The notes beneath the pieces were generated by a model. It did not search any database and was not told where the DNA came from. It saw nothing but the letters and a program-made list of their open reading frames with translations. A program made the translations under genes and the position numbers. From Lepas anatifera (lineage: Eukaryota; Arthropoda; Thecostraca; Lepadidae), in assembly GCA_034440635.1 (NCBI GenBank), contig JAOTON010000900.1, positions 186,001 through 250,000 on the forward strand: 64,000 nt of DNA, read 5' to 3'. This document shows positions 12,336 through 23,325 of this stretch, piece by piece (the first letter of the stretch is position 1; each line of letters starts with the position of its first letter).

Positions 12336-12696
12336 TACTCCGATTCAAGTTTTTACGTGTCGGAAAAAATAGCAGGCCTTGAGATTTGAAATTAACCTTA
12401 CCCTAAGCCTACACTGCCACTTATTCATACATATCACCATTAGAACTGAACTCAGTTTGTCACTCGAAAAAACGAAGATTTAAAACTTGTAAATATCGTA
12501 ATACTTACAGGAAAATCCTCTCCAGCCAGCTCGCGTCGAAATGATATCACTAACTGACGATATACACGCTATTTTCTGACGTCCTTTGTCTGAAGCAGTA
12601 GTTTTTCCTCTAAAATCTAGGTGGAAACACCAGTAACATACCGAAACAGCTTAAATCCCTTTTGCTCAAAAGTCCGTTTTGCCCCGGTCTCCCCTA

Positions 12697-13099
12697 TCTG
12701 TTTTAATTTGGAATGCTCAAAAAGTTTTCTTACAGGTAGGTACATACATTGCCAATTGTCTGCGATGTCTAGGTATTTCTCTTGTAAGCTGAAGGTAAAG
12801 TAAGTCAGGCAGGGAATATCACTACCCATAAATTGTCAGAAATGTATTTCTTCATATTTTCATCCTCTTCCAGCACTTTTTGGCAGTTAAAGGTTTAGTT
12901 GGGGGTGCCAAATCACCATTGGCGGTGCCCAGCAGATCATTGAGATGCCACAGTACCCCCAAAGAGAGATATAAATCCACACCCCTGCCTACACCTGTAT
13001 TTGAGAGCACCGATATCCTATATTAAGCCTGCCTGACGACTGACAGCTGATGCGGAGACTTGGGAGCGGGTGGGGGGGTAGTCAGATGGCGTCGATAGC
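12697..13099. other. Unassigned spacer
   Basis: No gene is recognised. The segment lies between family D copy 2 and a hAT-like MITE. Confidence 0.4.
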
Positions 13100-13478
13100 C
13101 AGTGGCGGATCTAGCCGGGTGGTTTGGGAGGGGCAAACCAAAGTCGAAAGCAAAAAAACGTCGGGCAGTGAAAATTGCGTTACAATATGCCTTTTCGGTA
13201 GGATTTTGGGCACTGGAGATGAAAAGCAAAAATAAAAAAACGGCACGGGGTGAAAAATATGGACTCAAGATACTTTTTCCTATCAAGCCCCAATATTTAC
13301 ACTGAACTTCACTAATTCTGTTTAGGGTTGAGAGTTGAAGCACCAAAATCTTGCATACAAGCTAAAAGGAGTCGGGGAAAAGGAGGTCGATCGCTTTTTG
13401 GAGGGGGCGCAAAAACATAGTTTTGCCCCGAGCTTTTCCGTTTGGGGGCAATTGCCTTTTGCCCCTTGATCCGCACTG
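13100..13478 (+). mobile_element. hAT-like MITE with perfect TSD TCGATAGC
   Basis: Starts CAGTGGCGGATCTAGC and ends TTGATCCGCACTG, with TCGATAGC on both sides (13092-13099 and 13479-13486). A perfect 8-bp duplication with CAGTGGCGGATC ends is typical of hAT MITEs. The 379-bp body contains overlapping short open frames but no recognisable protein. Confidence 0.9.
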
Positions 13479-13610
13479 TCGATAGCCGCTCTAAATACAC
13501 CTCGGCAAGCGGTGAGTGCTAGGGCAAACAAAGTACTGACCTGCTTTCTTTAATCTTATATTATATGGCTACCTCAGTTCAACTCCCATTATAAGGGCAA
13601 GACCTTATCT

Positions 13611-14068
13611 TTAAAGGGAATGTGGCACCTTCATAACGTGATTTTAACTGAGATAGCCAAGTTATAAAGCAAGTCAGAAAACCCGGTGCTCCATATATCA
13701 TTTGCCTTGGAACTCGATATTTCCGTAGAAAAACACTAAAACCTACCTGACACCAGCCCCCTCATCAGCCCCTCACCGGGCGGCCATTGTTGTGAGCTGC
13801 TGGTGTGACGATATATGCTGACGTCACGATGAGCATCAGCCAATCGAAGCCCTTGAAGCGTTTCAAGTATGGTAGAGGTTGCCAGATCATGACATCATCC
13901 ACAGGCAGATATTTATTTATTTTCCCAGAAGATTATTTTTAAAAACAAAATATTAAGCTTATTGAACATTTTTTAGAGAGGTCATGAGGGATTTCACTAT
14001 TTTTGGCCAAAAGTACGCCCAATTTCACTAAATTCCAGGATTCGACCAAGGTGCCACATTCCCTTTAA
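13611..14068 (+). mobile_element. TTAA-type MITE, family M (copy 1)
   Basis: A 458-bp element with ends TTAAAGGGAATGTGGCACCT and AGGTGCCACATTCCCTTTAA, a perfect inverted repeat of about 20 bp that includes the TTAA target. A second copy in opposite orientation is at 51036-51494 with the same body (for example TGCCTTGGAACTCGATATTT against its complement). Non-coding. Confidence 0.9.
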
Positions 14069-14904
14069 CACATGCTAGCATTTTGTTCTCGGATCTTCAT
14101 ATAGGCCGCCCGATCTCGTCTGCATCCTAGAGCTGTGTTTTTTTGGGCTGGTATCGGCTGGAGGACACTCCTGTCGGGGCTTACACAGCTCTTGGTGTTT
14201 TGCCGCCGACGGGTGATGGGCGTGAGGAGCTGCTGGAGTGGGGAGCGTGCTCGACACGGCCGGCGGCCGCTCTGATGTGGCGTCGCCTGCCTGCTGGCGC
14301 GTGGCATCGGCCACGTTATGAGCCGGTGGAAGAGCCTGCCGCCGCCCTCGCCTGGCTCACGGATATTAGATAGCTCGCACTGAGAGTGGAGCGGAGACCC
14401 TCGACTGGCTGGTATGAAGTGATGGCCACTAGTCTTCCGCCCGCTCTGGCAGGGGGCGAATCTGGCGCGATGGCGTGTGTTGCGGCGGTGGGGCGGCGCC
14501 TGTGAAGTCGTCACAAGTGCCGCGGGCCACCGTTATTAAACACTGCCCGCCAGCGGCGCGAGTAAAAACGGAGCCGGATGAACATCAAAGGGCGCGAGCT
14601 GCGAAAGGCGCGAACACAACCAGCTCACTGCAATATCGACGTCCAAATAAACTGCTGATGCCGAGTCGCAGTGTTGCATTATCAGAGCTGGATCGTTTTC
14701 TGAATACAGTGAAATCAGGGAGGATTGGGCGATATCGATAGAAGTTCGGTGAAGGCTGATTTCATTGGTTTTCGATGAAACTTATTGCAAAATATAATGG
14801 TTGAATTCTAGTGCATAAAAAACAGTTTGCACCCCAGGGTGACACCATTTTCAAGTAATGATTTCTAACTTGACTGTGAAATAAGACAGAAAATTTGTTT
14901 TGGC
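14069..14904. other. GC-rich island without an assignable gene
   Basis: From about 14100 to 14640 the sequence is GC- and CpG-rich, unlike the flanks. Overlapping frames on both strands (minus 14065-14514; plus 14143-14373 and 14475-14741) are what GC-rich DNA produces by chance, and none shows a recognisable domain. It could be a promoter CpG island or an exon of an unseen gene. Confidence 0.35.
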
Positions 14905-15157
14905 CACTGGGGGATTCAAAGGGGATCAAAGGAGCCGTGGCTCCCACCAAAGCCTAAAACAGTATTCCAGTAAGTAAACAGTATTCCAGTAAGTAAAACA
15001 GTAAGTAAAACTGTATTTTCCCCCTCCCCAAAAGGGACCAAATTTTGGCCGTTTTTCTTTAAAAATGTTATGCTTTTGCACATTTTCTCGATTTAGCCCC
15101 CTTCCCCCAAAACGTTGGTTTGGCTCCCTCTAAAAGCTGCTCCTGGATCCGCCGATG
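14905..15157 (+). mobile_element. hAT-like MITE with imperfect TSD
   Basis: Begins CACTGGGGGATTCAAAGG and ends CTGGATCCGCCGATG; the body (GGAGCCGTGGCTCCCACCAA) matches the MITE at 43265-43446. Flanks GTTTTGGC and GTTGTGAC agree at 6 of 8 positions. A short tandem TTCCAGTAAGTAAA array lies near 14960-15010. Confidence 0.7.
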
Positions 15158-15559
15158 GTTGTGACCGGTACATTTCGCGCCCGTTTTTAAAGTTCGGACG
15201 CTACATCGCATGACTTGTTAAATTCATTAACCTTGGCGGCGGCAGGTTTCTTCACGCACCGCTTGAAACCCATACTTTAACCCACCAACCCTGGCGCGGC
15301 CTCCCTGCCGTAGCCATGACCCCACCCTCGCAAGTGTTACAAAACTTCGCGACCCATTACTTGAATAAACCTCCCCTTTGCTTTGCGACATTAAAGAAAT
15401 CAACTCTTCCCAAAAAATTATCTCACACGTTTTAGCGGCGGGCAAAGGTGCCTTGCACAGAATGCCTTATAAGAAGCCCTTAAGTAAGTAAGTCGCATGA
15501 ATTGCACAGTATACGGAATGCGAAGTCGGGGAGGAGAAGTCTGTTGGGTGAAAAATACC
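15158..15559. other. Unassigned spacer
   Basis: No recognisable gene or repeat; mixed composition between a MITE and a SINE fragment. Confidence 0.4.
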
Positions 15560-15742
15560 ATTTTTTAATACATTTTGTTCAAGTTGTTCCCAGTACGGCT
15601 GCTGGAGTCGGAGTCTCACTTCAGTCCTTAAGGGACTGGTTGCCACGGAGACCCCGACCCCACCATTCAAACGAGCAGATTCCACAATAAAGGGTTAGTT
15701 TAGAAGTCAAAGTTTAACGTCCCACAAAGCACAGGGACGGCC
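15560..15742 (-). mobile_element. 3' fragment of tRNA-like SINE
   Basis: The complement of this stretch matches the tail half of the SINE at 37412-37761: CTGTGCTTTGTGGGACGTTA, then GGGGTCGGGGTCTCCGTG, then GAGACTCCGACTCCAGCAG. The tRNA-like head is missing, as in a 5'-truncated copy. Confidence 0.8.
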
Positions 15743-15754
15743 CTGAAGTTTTAA

Positions 15755-16400
15755 AATCCAAAAGGGTTAGAAAAACGCCCGTTTGAGGGTGGGTGGGGAC
15801 AACGGTTATCTACATTACCGTCAAGTTTCATTGACCTAGGCGAATATCTTTCAAACGGGGTCGCAGAGACCAGATCTGGGCCTTGCTGGAGGCCTCTTTG
15901 AAAACGCCGTGATTATGCGGAAAAAACCGTGAGTACAAAAAGGACGGACCAGGGTCATAGAGAGAAAGGCCCACACAGTCTCCTCTGAAAGTTTGAGGTC
16001 AAGGTCATTCAAGGTTATGATCTATGATGAAGCAATATCCTATATTCCCTATAATGTGCAATATAGCTGGCTCTATAACAGTTTTCCGCGGGAAGGAGAG
16101 TTGTAGCTAAAAAACCTTTGACCTTGACCTGTGACCTTGACTTTGATAATTGAGCAGCCTCAACTATGAAGCCATATCATAACATACATCATACCAAATA
16201 ATGTCATCGTACCTGAACACTTGGGCCAACGACCTTGCTCAGTGACCTTTGACCTTGACCTTCACGCTGGGTGTACTTGACATATAGTTCCGATTTTATG
16301 AGGTTATCACGTCACCACACGGTCTACAGTGCAGGCGAACTGGTGCGAAAGCGCGATTGCAACGGTCTCAAAATATAGGTCTGACTTTAAAAAGACATGT
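15755..16400 (+). mobile_element. GGTCA-rich dispersed repeat, family L (copy 1)
   Basis: The block starting near AAAAACGCCCGTTTGAGGGT and ending near GCGATTGCAACGGTCTCAAA is collinear with 56360-56975 (AAAAACGCCCGTTTGGAGGT to GCGATTGTGGCGATCTCAAA). The body contains many TTGACCT and AAGGTCA words. Clear terminal repeats were not found in this copy. Non-coding. Confidence 0.65.
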
Positions 16401-17684
16401 AAGTCAACACATTATTGGCCAATTCACTTTGGGGGGCCATGGGCGGATTGCCCCCTGGATCAGCCCCATGGGCCAGCTCAACTGATTTAGACCAACGAAT
16501 ACAAACTGAATTTCTTAGATATGACATCATAGTTGAGGCTTATCCATCGTTGCAGAAGTCGTTCTGTTGCAAGGTATGTGTGTCACATACGTACCTACAT
16601 GCACACGAGGCCATGGACGTCACCACGGACTCGCTAGGGGAGGGGGAGGAGAAGATGTGGCAGACCCAGTAGTGAGAACCTCTGTGTACTTTCACGTATG
16701 TTAAGTCAACCTAAGAGGGTATTAGCAGCTTTTTACCCTTTAACAAAGCGGTAGCCATGGAATTATTAAAAGTCTGGATGAAAGCACTTTGCTCCACAAC
16801 TAATTCGGGAAATGTATTGAGCGGGGGAAATGTGGTTGGGGTACCTCGTAACTCGCAGCGCGGAGGACCCACCCCAGACGCCACCCCTGTCGGCGATACA
16901 GCTGTGACTTCGACTTCACTGTAGCTGTCGAGCCACGGTGTCCGTGTCTCCAACAGTGAGTGTCAACTTCGCTGTCCGTGCAAGACTTGTCTGACCATGA
17001 CCAAACACTGTCACCAAAGCAAGATAACCTTCATGGCTCCAGGGCTGCATGGTTGTACCGTTCGGACAAAAACTTGTCCTGTTGTCGGTTTAGAGTGATA
17101 TACGCCAGACAGCCCCTTCAGTGGCTGACGTGCTGGGTGTTGAATGGGAGGATGTCAATTAGCTCATAGTTTTCATTGCCCTGGCTTAGCCATTAGTTCT
17201 CTTTCTCTTGTTTTGACATACTTTAAGCGGATATTCTTACGCTTTAATTAATTGGCTTTTACCTGGGCTTGGATCTAAACTGGGAAGGCATTGCAATGTT
17301 TGCAGCAGGTCAGCAACTAAATCATTATACAGCTCTGCAACCTCACTCAATTGTAGCAACAAACAGCGGTAGGTAGCTGTCAGTGCAGTGATTGTTTTCA
17401 TCCAGTGGCACTTTGGTTCCTCCTCCAGCCCTTATTAGGCTGTGGTCGGGGAAAATGACTACAATGAGGGCATGTCCTAATCGGCCACCTGGATCTGTTG
17501 AATACCAAAAGCGCAATATAAACACGGCGTTCTTTCCCTCTAAGCTCTGAGCGTTTTCTGCCTCCGTACATTGTCCATCGATTTCCTGCCAGAGTTGTAA
17601 CGATATCGCAGTAATCGGTACCACGGGTCGCTCTGTGGCTGATGCGGTAAAAACCAGGGCTGTCAGGCTTCTGGGAAGCAAGTA
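16401..17684. other. Unassigned sequence
   Basis: No recognisable domain. Open frames of 60-112 codons occur on both strands and overlap one another (for example minus 17343-17681 and 17398-17709). None has a family signature or splice context strong enough to call. Confidence 0.35.
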
Positions 17685-18499
17685 GGGGAGAGTGGTGCAA
17701 GACGCCCACCCTTAAGGTTAAAGAGGGATTTTTACTAAACGGCTTTCAGTGTTGTTTAAATTTATAATTCAATGCCTTGGTCAATCATTTTTCTTCAAAA
17801 TTGAAGAGTATCATCTCTTGCAATGCAGTAGGTAAGAGAACTTTAAAAGTTGTGTAAGTCATTGCAAAAGGCGTCTTACACACTGGGGTGGATAGGACGC
17901 CAACTCCATGGGCGTTTTACAAACTAATAATAAAATCAATGGGAAAAACTGTAGCGAACTATTTGGTTAAAAACATAACTCCAATGTTTGAAAGGTGCGG
18001 ATGACACCCGGCAAAGCAGCAGAACATTTAACTGTTGTGAACAAACAATATTTTTTTGCTGACTAGAGTCAAATTGAGGAAAACCAGTAGGAAATTGTGA
18101 CAAAGTATATTGCCCGAACACTGTAACGATTCTTGAGAACATGTACGGAAAAGTCTGAGGTAGCCCATTTCAGAGCTTAAACAAAGTGCCTACAGACATC
18201 ATGTGTTCGAACTGAAAAGATAGTATAAGACAGATGCGCATGCTTAAAGTGCACTCACACTGATATTTAACATACAGGCACTGTGTTTGAGCTTTGAAAT
18301 AAGCTGCCGTCACTGTGCTGCGTGAAACTGAGCTACCGACACCACTGGTGTTCGGGCTCTGAAACAAGCTCTCCAGAACTTTGCTCCCATGTGACCTGTG
18401 TCCTACCGTCCTACCGACACAGGTCACACGTGTATGCCACCTATTTTTTATCCGCGTCAGTGCACGGCATGCATGCCCATCTGTGCCCATCCGACGGCG

Positions 18500-18692
18500 C
18501 CCTCCTAAAATTTTGTTTCCCACCTCCCCTCCCTAAACCAGGAAATGAATGCTGGCTCTCCAGCGATAGGTTTCAGCACCCCCTCCCGCTATCGATTTTG
18601 GGGCTATGTGATAGGCTTATTCGCCCAAAATTGGCGCCTCGGTTTCAGATTGCGCCCCCTGATCATTTGCACCACCGATTGGATCCGCTTAT
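18500..18692 (+). mobile_element. Fragment of hAT-like MITE inside F
   Basis: The words CGATTTTGGGGCTATGTGAT, GCGCCCCCTGATCATTTGCA and TTGGATCCGCTTATG follow the layout of the right half of the MITE at 7106-7355. The left end is not clear and no TSD was identified. Confidence 0.5.
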
Positions 18693-18831
18693 GCTATAAC
18701 GGTGGATAATTTATAAATAATCTAAGTTTAATGAATAATCTAGTTTAATAAATAATCTAAATAATAAAATAAATAATCTAGTTTAATGACACAGAACCTG
18801 CCAATGTTACATAACCTCTGCAACTCTGCAA

Positions 18832-18925
18832 CCCTAACCCTGCTGGACAAAATAAAGCAACCCTGCTGGACAAAATAATGTAACCCTGCTGGAAAAAATT
18901 ATATAACCCTGCTGGAAAGGATTTT
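18832..18925 (+). repeat. Short tandem array, AACCCTGCTGGACAAAATAA unit
   Basis: Four near-identical copies of AACCCTGCTGGAMAAAATWA, spaced 22-27 bp apart, follow an AT-rich patch of TAAATAATCTAGTTTAA-like copies (18720-18790). Both lie inside family F. Confidence 0.85.
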
Positions 18926-19699
18926 GGGAGATCAGATCATCTTATTTTAGTATTTAGTACTTATTTTAGTATTTATTTAAGTATTTGTCCCGACTGAGTC
19001 CGATGACATACCTATGTGGCTGGGACTATCCGCCAAGCCCCCCACCCCCATCACCTCCATAGTCAAAATTGTTAAGAGATTTAGGATGATCCGTTAGGAA
19101 TTAGATGCTGTAAGACAAGGAGGCGCGGTAGTGGAGTGGTCAGCGTAGCTGGCTACCACGCAGCCGACCGACCCTGCCCTGAAATGTGTCTAAAAATGGT
19201 CAAATGATTGTACAACTGTCTGTGAAACATTCCAAAATTAATCGACATGTATATAGTGTAAGACGCTTCTCCTGTAGTGTAAAACGCCGCCCCTGGGCGT
19301 CTTAGCAGCCATCTGCATGGGGCGTCTTCCCGCCTTCTCATGGTGAAAATAAATGGCGCGCTATTTACCAGAGCCAATTCCGGTGCATCCGATCAAACGC
19401 TATTCTGACGCCAAAAATATCATATTGGTAGGCAGTGGACCTACAGGGAACAAACTGACGGATTTCTAGTAACATTTTGAAAACTTCGACACAATATTTT
19501 ATGATAAGAGACACAAAAATAAAGAATTACTCACCGGAACCAGGCAAAACTTCCAACCGCGCTCTCGCCTCGTCCCAAAAAAAGGACAAGCTGTCTGCTG
19601 TCCCTCAAGAACATTAAAAATAGCCTGCTGTGGATAGTGTTCAAGCAAAAGTGAAAAGGCTTCTTACCGACCCTGGGCGTCTTAGACCACTCTCCCCTA

Positions 19700-20440
19700 T
19701 GCCAAATGCGAGCAGGTTTGGGACCAATTATGCAAAAATATATACAAAATATACCAAATATTCAAACTGTAGATATCATCTTTGATTTGTATGCTTAGTA
19801 TTATAATTTCCAGTTTTTACCACATTCCCTGGATGTGCATGTTCCAAGGAGGTGCCCAAGGAGGCGCCCAAGGAGGCGCTACCTTCGCCGCCTCCTTGGA
19901 TGCGTGCCAGCTGCAACAGCGGCAGATATTTGCGGGAAATTTCATTACTCGTGGGTCTATATGCTTTCACTCTATTCCCTGACGGTTTTACTTTGTTGAA
20001 AAAGGTTTGATGATGTCTAAAAAAGTAACACCATATCTTTTCAAATTCAAAGACATTCTTTGAGCAGCCGAAGTACTTAGTGGAGATAAAACTAATGATT
20101 GCTTCAAAGAACGTCATCGTCCCTTGACTGTAAGTGTGCATTGGACAATGTGATGGGAGAACAGTAAATAATACGATGCCACTGGACGTTTGCAAAGGAA
20201 CAGAAACCATTCCACAATACCCTCCCAACACGGGTCAGAGTTCGCCACGCCATATGACCTCAGCAGTTGTTGTAAAGCCCAAAGCTCCTTTGTCGGCGTA
20301 TGAAGCCCGAAAAGCAGGATCTTGAAGAATGCTATCTGTTTAAGTATTTTATACTAGAAAAGCGCTTAAAGTATGATAAATGCTTAAACAACCAACCATT
20401 AAAAAACATGCCAAACATGATTAAAAATGCCAAATTGAGA
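19700..20440. other. Unassigned sequence with SINE remnant
   Basis: No gene. Near 19843-19893 three copies of CCAAGGAGGCG are followed by an inverted CGCCTCCTTGG, a small foldback. Near 20215-20290, CCCTCCCAACACGGGTCAGAG and the following bases match part of the SINE at 9489-9661. Confidence 0.45.
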
Positions 20441-22400
20441 TTTTTTGGCCGTAAATAGCCAAACTGGCAGCCCTGTTCCGAACTGGTGTTTCTCGTTTAC
20501 CACAGCCTGGAAGAGCTGTTACACCGCTGTGTCAGACGTGTGGTCGGCCCCGGCCCGCTGCACTTGGGCCCAATACCCCGCTCCACCCTGTTCCAGCGCG
20601 AACGGCTGCGCGCGGCGCCGCCGGGCGGCAGGGGCGCGCCTCCTGTTGACACAGCCTCAGACACAAAGCGTCGTCGGCGACGCGCCGCCGCGACAATATC
20701 GGCGCGCCCGTGTCGGTCCACAGCCGACGGCGACGGCACCTCCGCCGCCGGCTACCGCGCTGGCCGCCAACACACAACCACCCTCTCCAAATTACTAATA
20801 ATGTAAATAAGGCGGTGTGCGCGGTTCCTTTGAGCATCAGGGCCGGTGATTTTCCGCCGTCTGCGTCGCAGCAGATTGGTTCCGCTGCCGCTGAGGCCCT
20901 GCCTCAATTCGGATTAACTAGGCAAACATTTAGCGGTGCGCGTCGCCGGTGCGCCTTTGAAGGCGGTGCTTCTGTACCTGTGCGGTCCCGTGGGAGAGCG
21001 CGGCGCGGCGGCGTGGGACAGGGCGCCGCTCCGAGGGGCACGCCGCCCCACTGCCCCTGTATGCACACTTCTGCCGAGCTGGACGGTAATCCGCCGGCCG
21101 CAGCGGCCGCCGGCTGCGCTCCGAGGCCATCCAGCGCGGTTTAGCTTGACTGGAACGCGACCCATCCGTATGCTCCTGGCTCTCCTGGGGCGGCGCTCGC
21201 GCTCGCGGCAGCTAACAAGACTTCATCATCCCTCTCCATCCCCCAGACACGTCCTCAACCCGACACTATTTCCGTAGCATAACAAACAAGCCTCGAGTGT
21301 GTTCGCCCGGACAGGCTGGGCGACGAGCAAGACTACTGTTCCTTCTCAAAAAGGCGGGCATTGTGGCGAGAAGCAGCAGCTAAGCCGGCCGGCGGCTGTC
21401 ATACTCTGACAATGCGGTGGGGCCAGCGGACCTCATTCCGGTGGATCTGCCGAGATTTCCCTCCGTGGGTGGCGGCCCCAAACGTTTCACGGGCCGCCGC
21501 ACGGTCGTCGCTGGTGGAGCTGTCCAACTATATTGCCAGGCTCCAATTCGCTACGGTCTATCACATTGATTTTCCACTTGTGCTCATCAGCAGAGTTTAC
21601 CGACCGCGCCGTGCAAACAGGCACGTCCTCTCCCGTCCGAGTTCGCCGCGCCGGCGTGTGAGAAGCGTCACCGAAACTTCTCCGCTGCCAAAACAAACAG
21701 CTCCAGCGCGGCTCACTACAGCTCCATCACACGTGGTGACATTGTTGTGAGCCTCACAACACCGCTGCGAACCGGGCTTGTTGCCTGAAATATCACGCCG
21801 TCTGTTGTTGCACACAGGGAAGTCGCACCCCCATCCAGCCGTGCCTCTCCCGCCTTCACAGTGAGTTTCAACACGTTTGATCCCTCACTTGGGCAGCTGA
21901 TCCGGCCCGGCGTCCGCGGTAACGCCTCCAAAACCCGCTGACAGCACTCTGCCAATTAGCGGCCTCGTTTCTCCGTGTAACAGGGGCGCTAAATCCCGCC
22001 GCGTGACGCGTAACGCAACACCGCCGTCGCGCGGCGTGGCGCCGCTCTGAAGGAGGCCTTCTTTTTGTCTGTGGGCCGGCTCAGAGCCGCGACGGAAGCT
22101 GCTGGCGCAGAGGATGAGCGGTGAGCCGAGGATCGGCTACACTGACTGATGGAGTGGTGTCCCGAGATGGGGTTGGCTAGGTCGACTGACGACGTGGCAA
22201 GACGTGATGTGGAAAGCCCTGTCACATAACTGGCGAAGGAGGGATGGAGCGCACGGTAAGATGTAATGTTCACGGTGGTAGAGGCACAGCCACCCATTCG
22301 GCCGCAAAATGGATCCACCGGACAACGCAGAACACGATCAGGGACAGTGGTCTCCAAAAAGTGGACGAAACTAAAAATTTAAACAAAGTGCCGCCTGTGA
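20441..22400. other. Long GC-rich, CpG-rich island
   Basis: About 2 kb is strikingly richer in G, C and CpG than the surrounding sequence. Many overlapping frames of 60-150 codons on both strands cover the same bases (for example plus 20710-21144 and 20936-21277; minus 20532-20837 and 21989-22357). They are Arg-, Ala- and Pro-rich with no recognisable domain, which is the expected signature of base composition. The segment may be a promoter CpG island or 5' exon of a gene whose body is not recognised; this is inference. Confidence 0.4.
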
Positions 22401-22456
22401 AACAGCTTCAGATCTTTGCCTGATGCCATAGCCGAATACTAGCCGATAGCTTAGTA

Positions 22457-22615
22457 CAGAGGCGGATACAAGCGGGGTGGGGGCTAGTGGGCTCGAGCCC
22501 CCTCAATGTCAGAGTGCCTATAGTAAATGCATAGCCGGAGGTTGTTCTGAGGCAATGGCGGAGAGGATCGAGCCCCCTAGCCACCCCCGGAAATAAAGTC
22601 CTGGATCCGCCGTTG
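22457..22615 (+). mobile_element. hAT-like MITE with near-perfect 8-bp TSD
   Basis: A 159-bp element starting CAGAGGCGGATACAAG and ending CCTGGATCCGCCGTTG. The flanks GCTTAGTA and GCTGAGTA agree at 7 of 8 bases. It is internally palindromic: GGGCTCGAGCCCCC near the left is mirrored by GATCGAGCCCCC near the right. A similar element lies at 45208-45368. Confidence 0.85.
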
Positions 22616-22789
22616 GCTGAGTAGGTGTGCGCTGCAGAAATGCAGACTTTGCACCCCCTCCACTGCCTGGTGAAGAGAATTCCTCTTCTCAAGTACATAT
22701 TTCATATAAAAACGCACCCCCTGCTAAGGTTGTTTGACGTCGCCAGCTTTCATCCAGTTGGAAGGGTATATGAGCATGAGGACCAGGGA

Positions 22790-22880
22790 GTCCATATTCA
22801 GCATTCCCGCTGGGGATTTGAACCCGGCTCAGCGGCGTGGAAGGCCAAGGCAGAACCACTGCACCACCGCATGCCTGTGG
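22790..22880 (-). mobile_element. tRNA-like SINE segment
   Basis: Read on the minus strand it runs GCGGTGGTGCAGTGGTTCTG, CCTTGGCCTTCCACGC, then GCCGGGTTCAAATCCCCA. The A-box-like TGGTGCAGTGGTT and B-box-like GGTTCAAATCC have tRNA-like order and spacing. The ends do not pair into an acceptor stem, so a SINE head is more likely than a functional tRNA. Confidence 0.6.
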
Positions 22881-22895
22881 GACAAAGAATAAGGA

Positions 22896-23325
22896 GGGAC
22901 AGGGCACTCACTGATGGAGAGGCAAATAGAGTGGTACGTGGCAAAAGAGAAGGGAGGGCGGGGTGCGGATGAACAGTCAATAACGGCCAGACGGGTATAT
23001 GAGGGAGAAATGGCACTGGAGGGCGATCAAAGAGAGTCGGACATAATGGAGAAGAAGGGAAGACAGGACACTGGTGAGATGGGGCCGGAAGAGACAAAAG
23101 AAAGCAGAGGGCAGGGCTTAGGTGGGTATTTATATGGGGGCCAGAAGGGCAGAAAAGAGCGGAGGAAAGGGCACAAATGGGCAGTCAGATACGGTCAAAC
23201 AGGGCAGAAGGAAGGGGTAGGGCACTGGTGAGCAGACAATTGGAGTGGGTTGATGCGGATAAGAGATGAGGTCTGGGGACTGCAGGTCACTCGAAAAGAG
23301 CCAGGTAGGCTGAACAAAGAGAAGT
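22896..23325 (+). repeat. Degenerate purine-rich minisatellite, left part
   Basis: Loose repeats of GGGCACTGGTGAGCAG, AGGGCAGAAAAGAGC and AGTCAGATACGGTCAAACAG recur. The same words continue at 24987-25180 beyond an inserted AT-rich block, so the array seems to have been split. The frame at 22914-23231 is rich in Glu, Lys and Gly because of this composition and is not called a gene. Confidence 0.55.

Larger units (their letters stand above)
9786..12694 (-). mobile_element. TA-bounded TIR element, family D (copy 2), carrying nested insertions
   Basis: This is the reverse-oriented counterpart of the element at 5617-6636. The right end (the complement of GGGGAGACCGGGGCAAAACG) lies directly before TA at 12695-12696; the left end is worn (GAAGACCGGGGCAAAACGGA). 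Both halves align with copy 1: 9786-10385 and 12338-12694. The alignment is interrupted exactly at the CCCCACAG / CTACTCCG junction by family E (10388-12335). An AT microsatellite also grew inside. Non-coding. Confidence 0.85.
17685..19697 (+). mobile_element. TA-bounded TIR element, family F
   Basis: Left end GGGGAGAGTGGTGCAAGACG and the complement of the right end, GGGGAGAGTGGTCTAAGACG, agree over about 24 bp except two bases. TA flanks both sides (17683-17684, 19698-19699). GCGTCTTA/TAAGACGC words recur near both ends (about 17870, 17900, 19260, 19290, 19325), like subterminal transposase-binding sites. Inside are a hAT-type fragment, a small tandem array and a tRNA-like stretch (19120-19170). 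No transposase is visible in the 2.0 kb. Confidence 0.85.

Noticed and set aside
18832..18925. Possible CRISPR-like repeats
   Set aside because: Four short direct repeats without true spacers; a simple tandem array inside a transposon.
20445..21277. Cluster of overlapping frames in the GC-rich island
   Set aside because: Up to four frames on both strands are open over the same bases, which is expected from high GC content. None has a domain.
22914..23231. Charged 105-codon frame
   Set aside because: It lies in a purine-rich degenerate minisatellite and its Lys/Glu/Gly composition follows from that.
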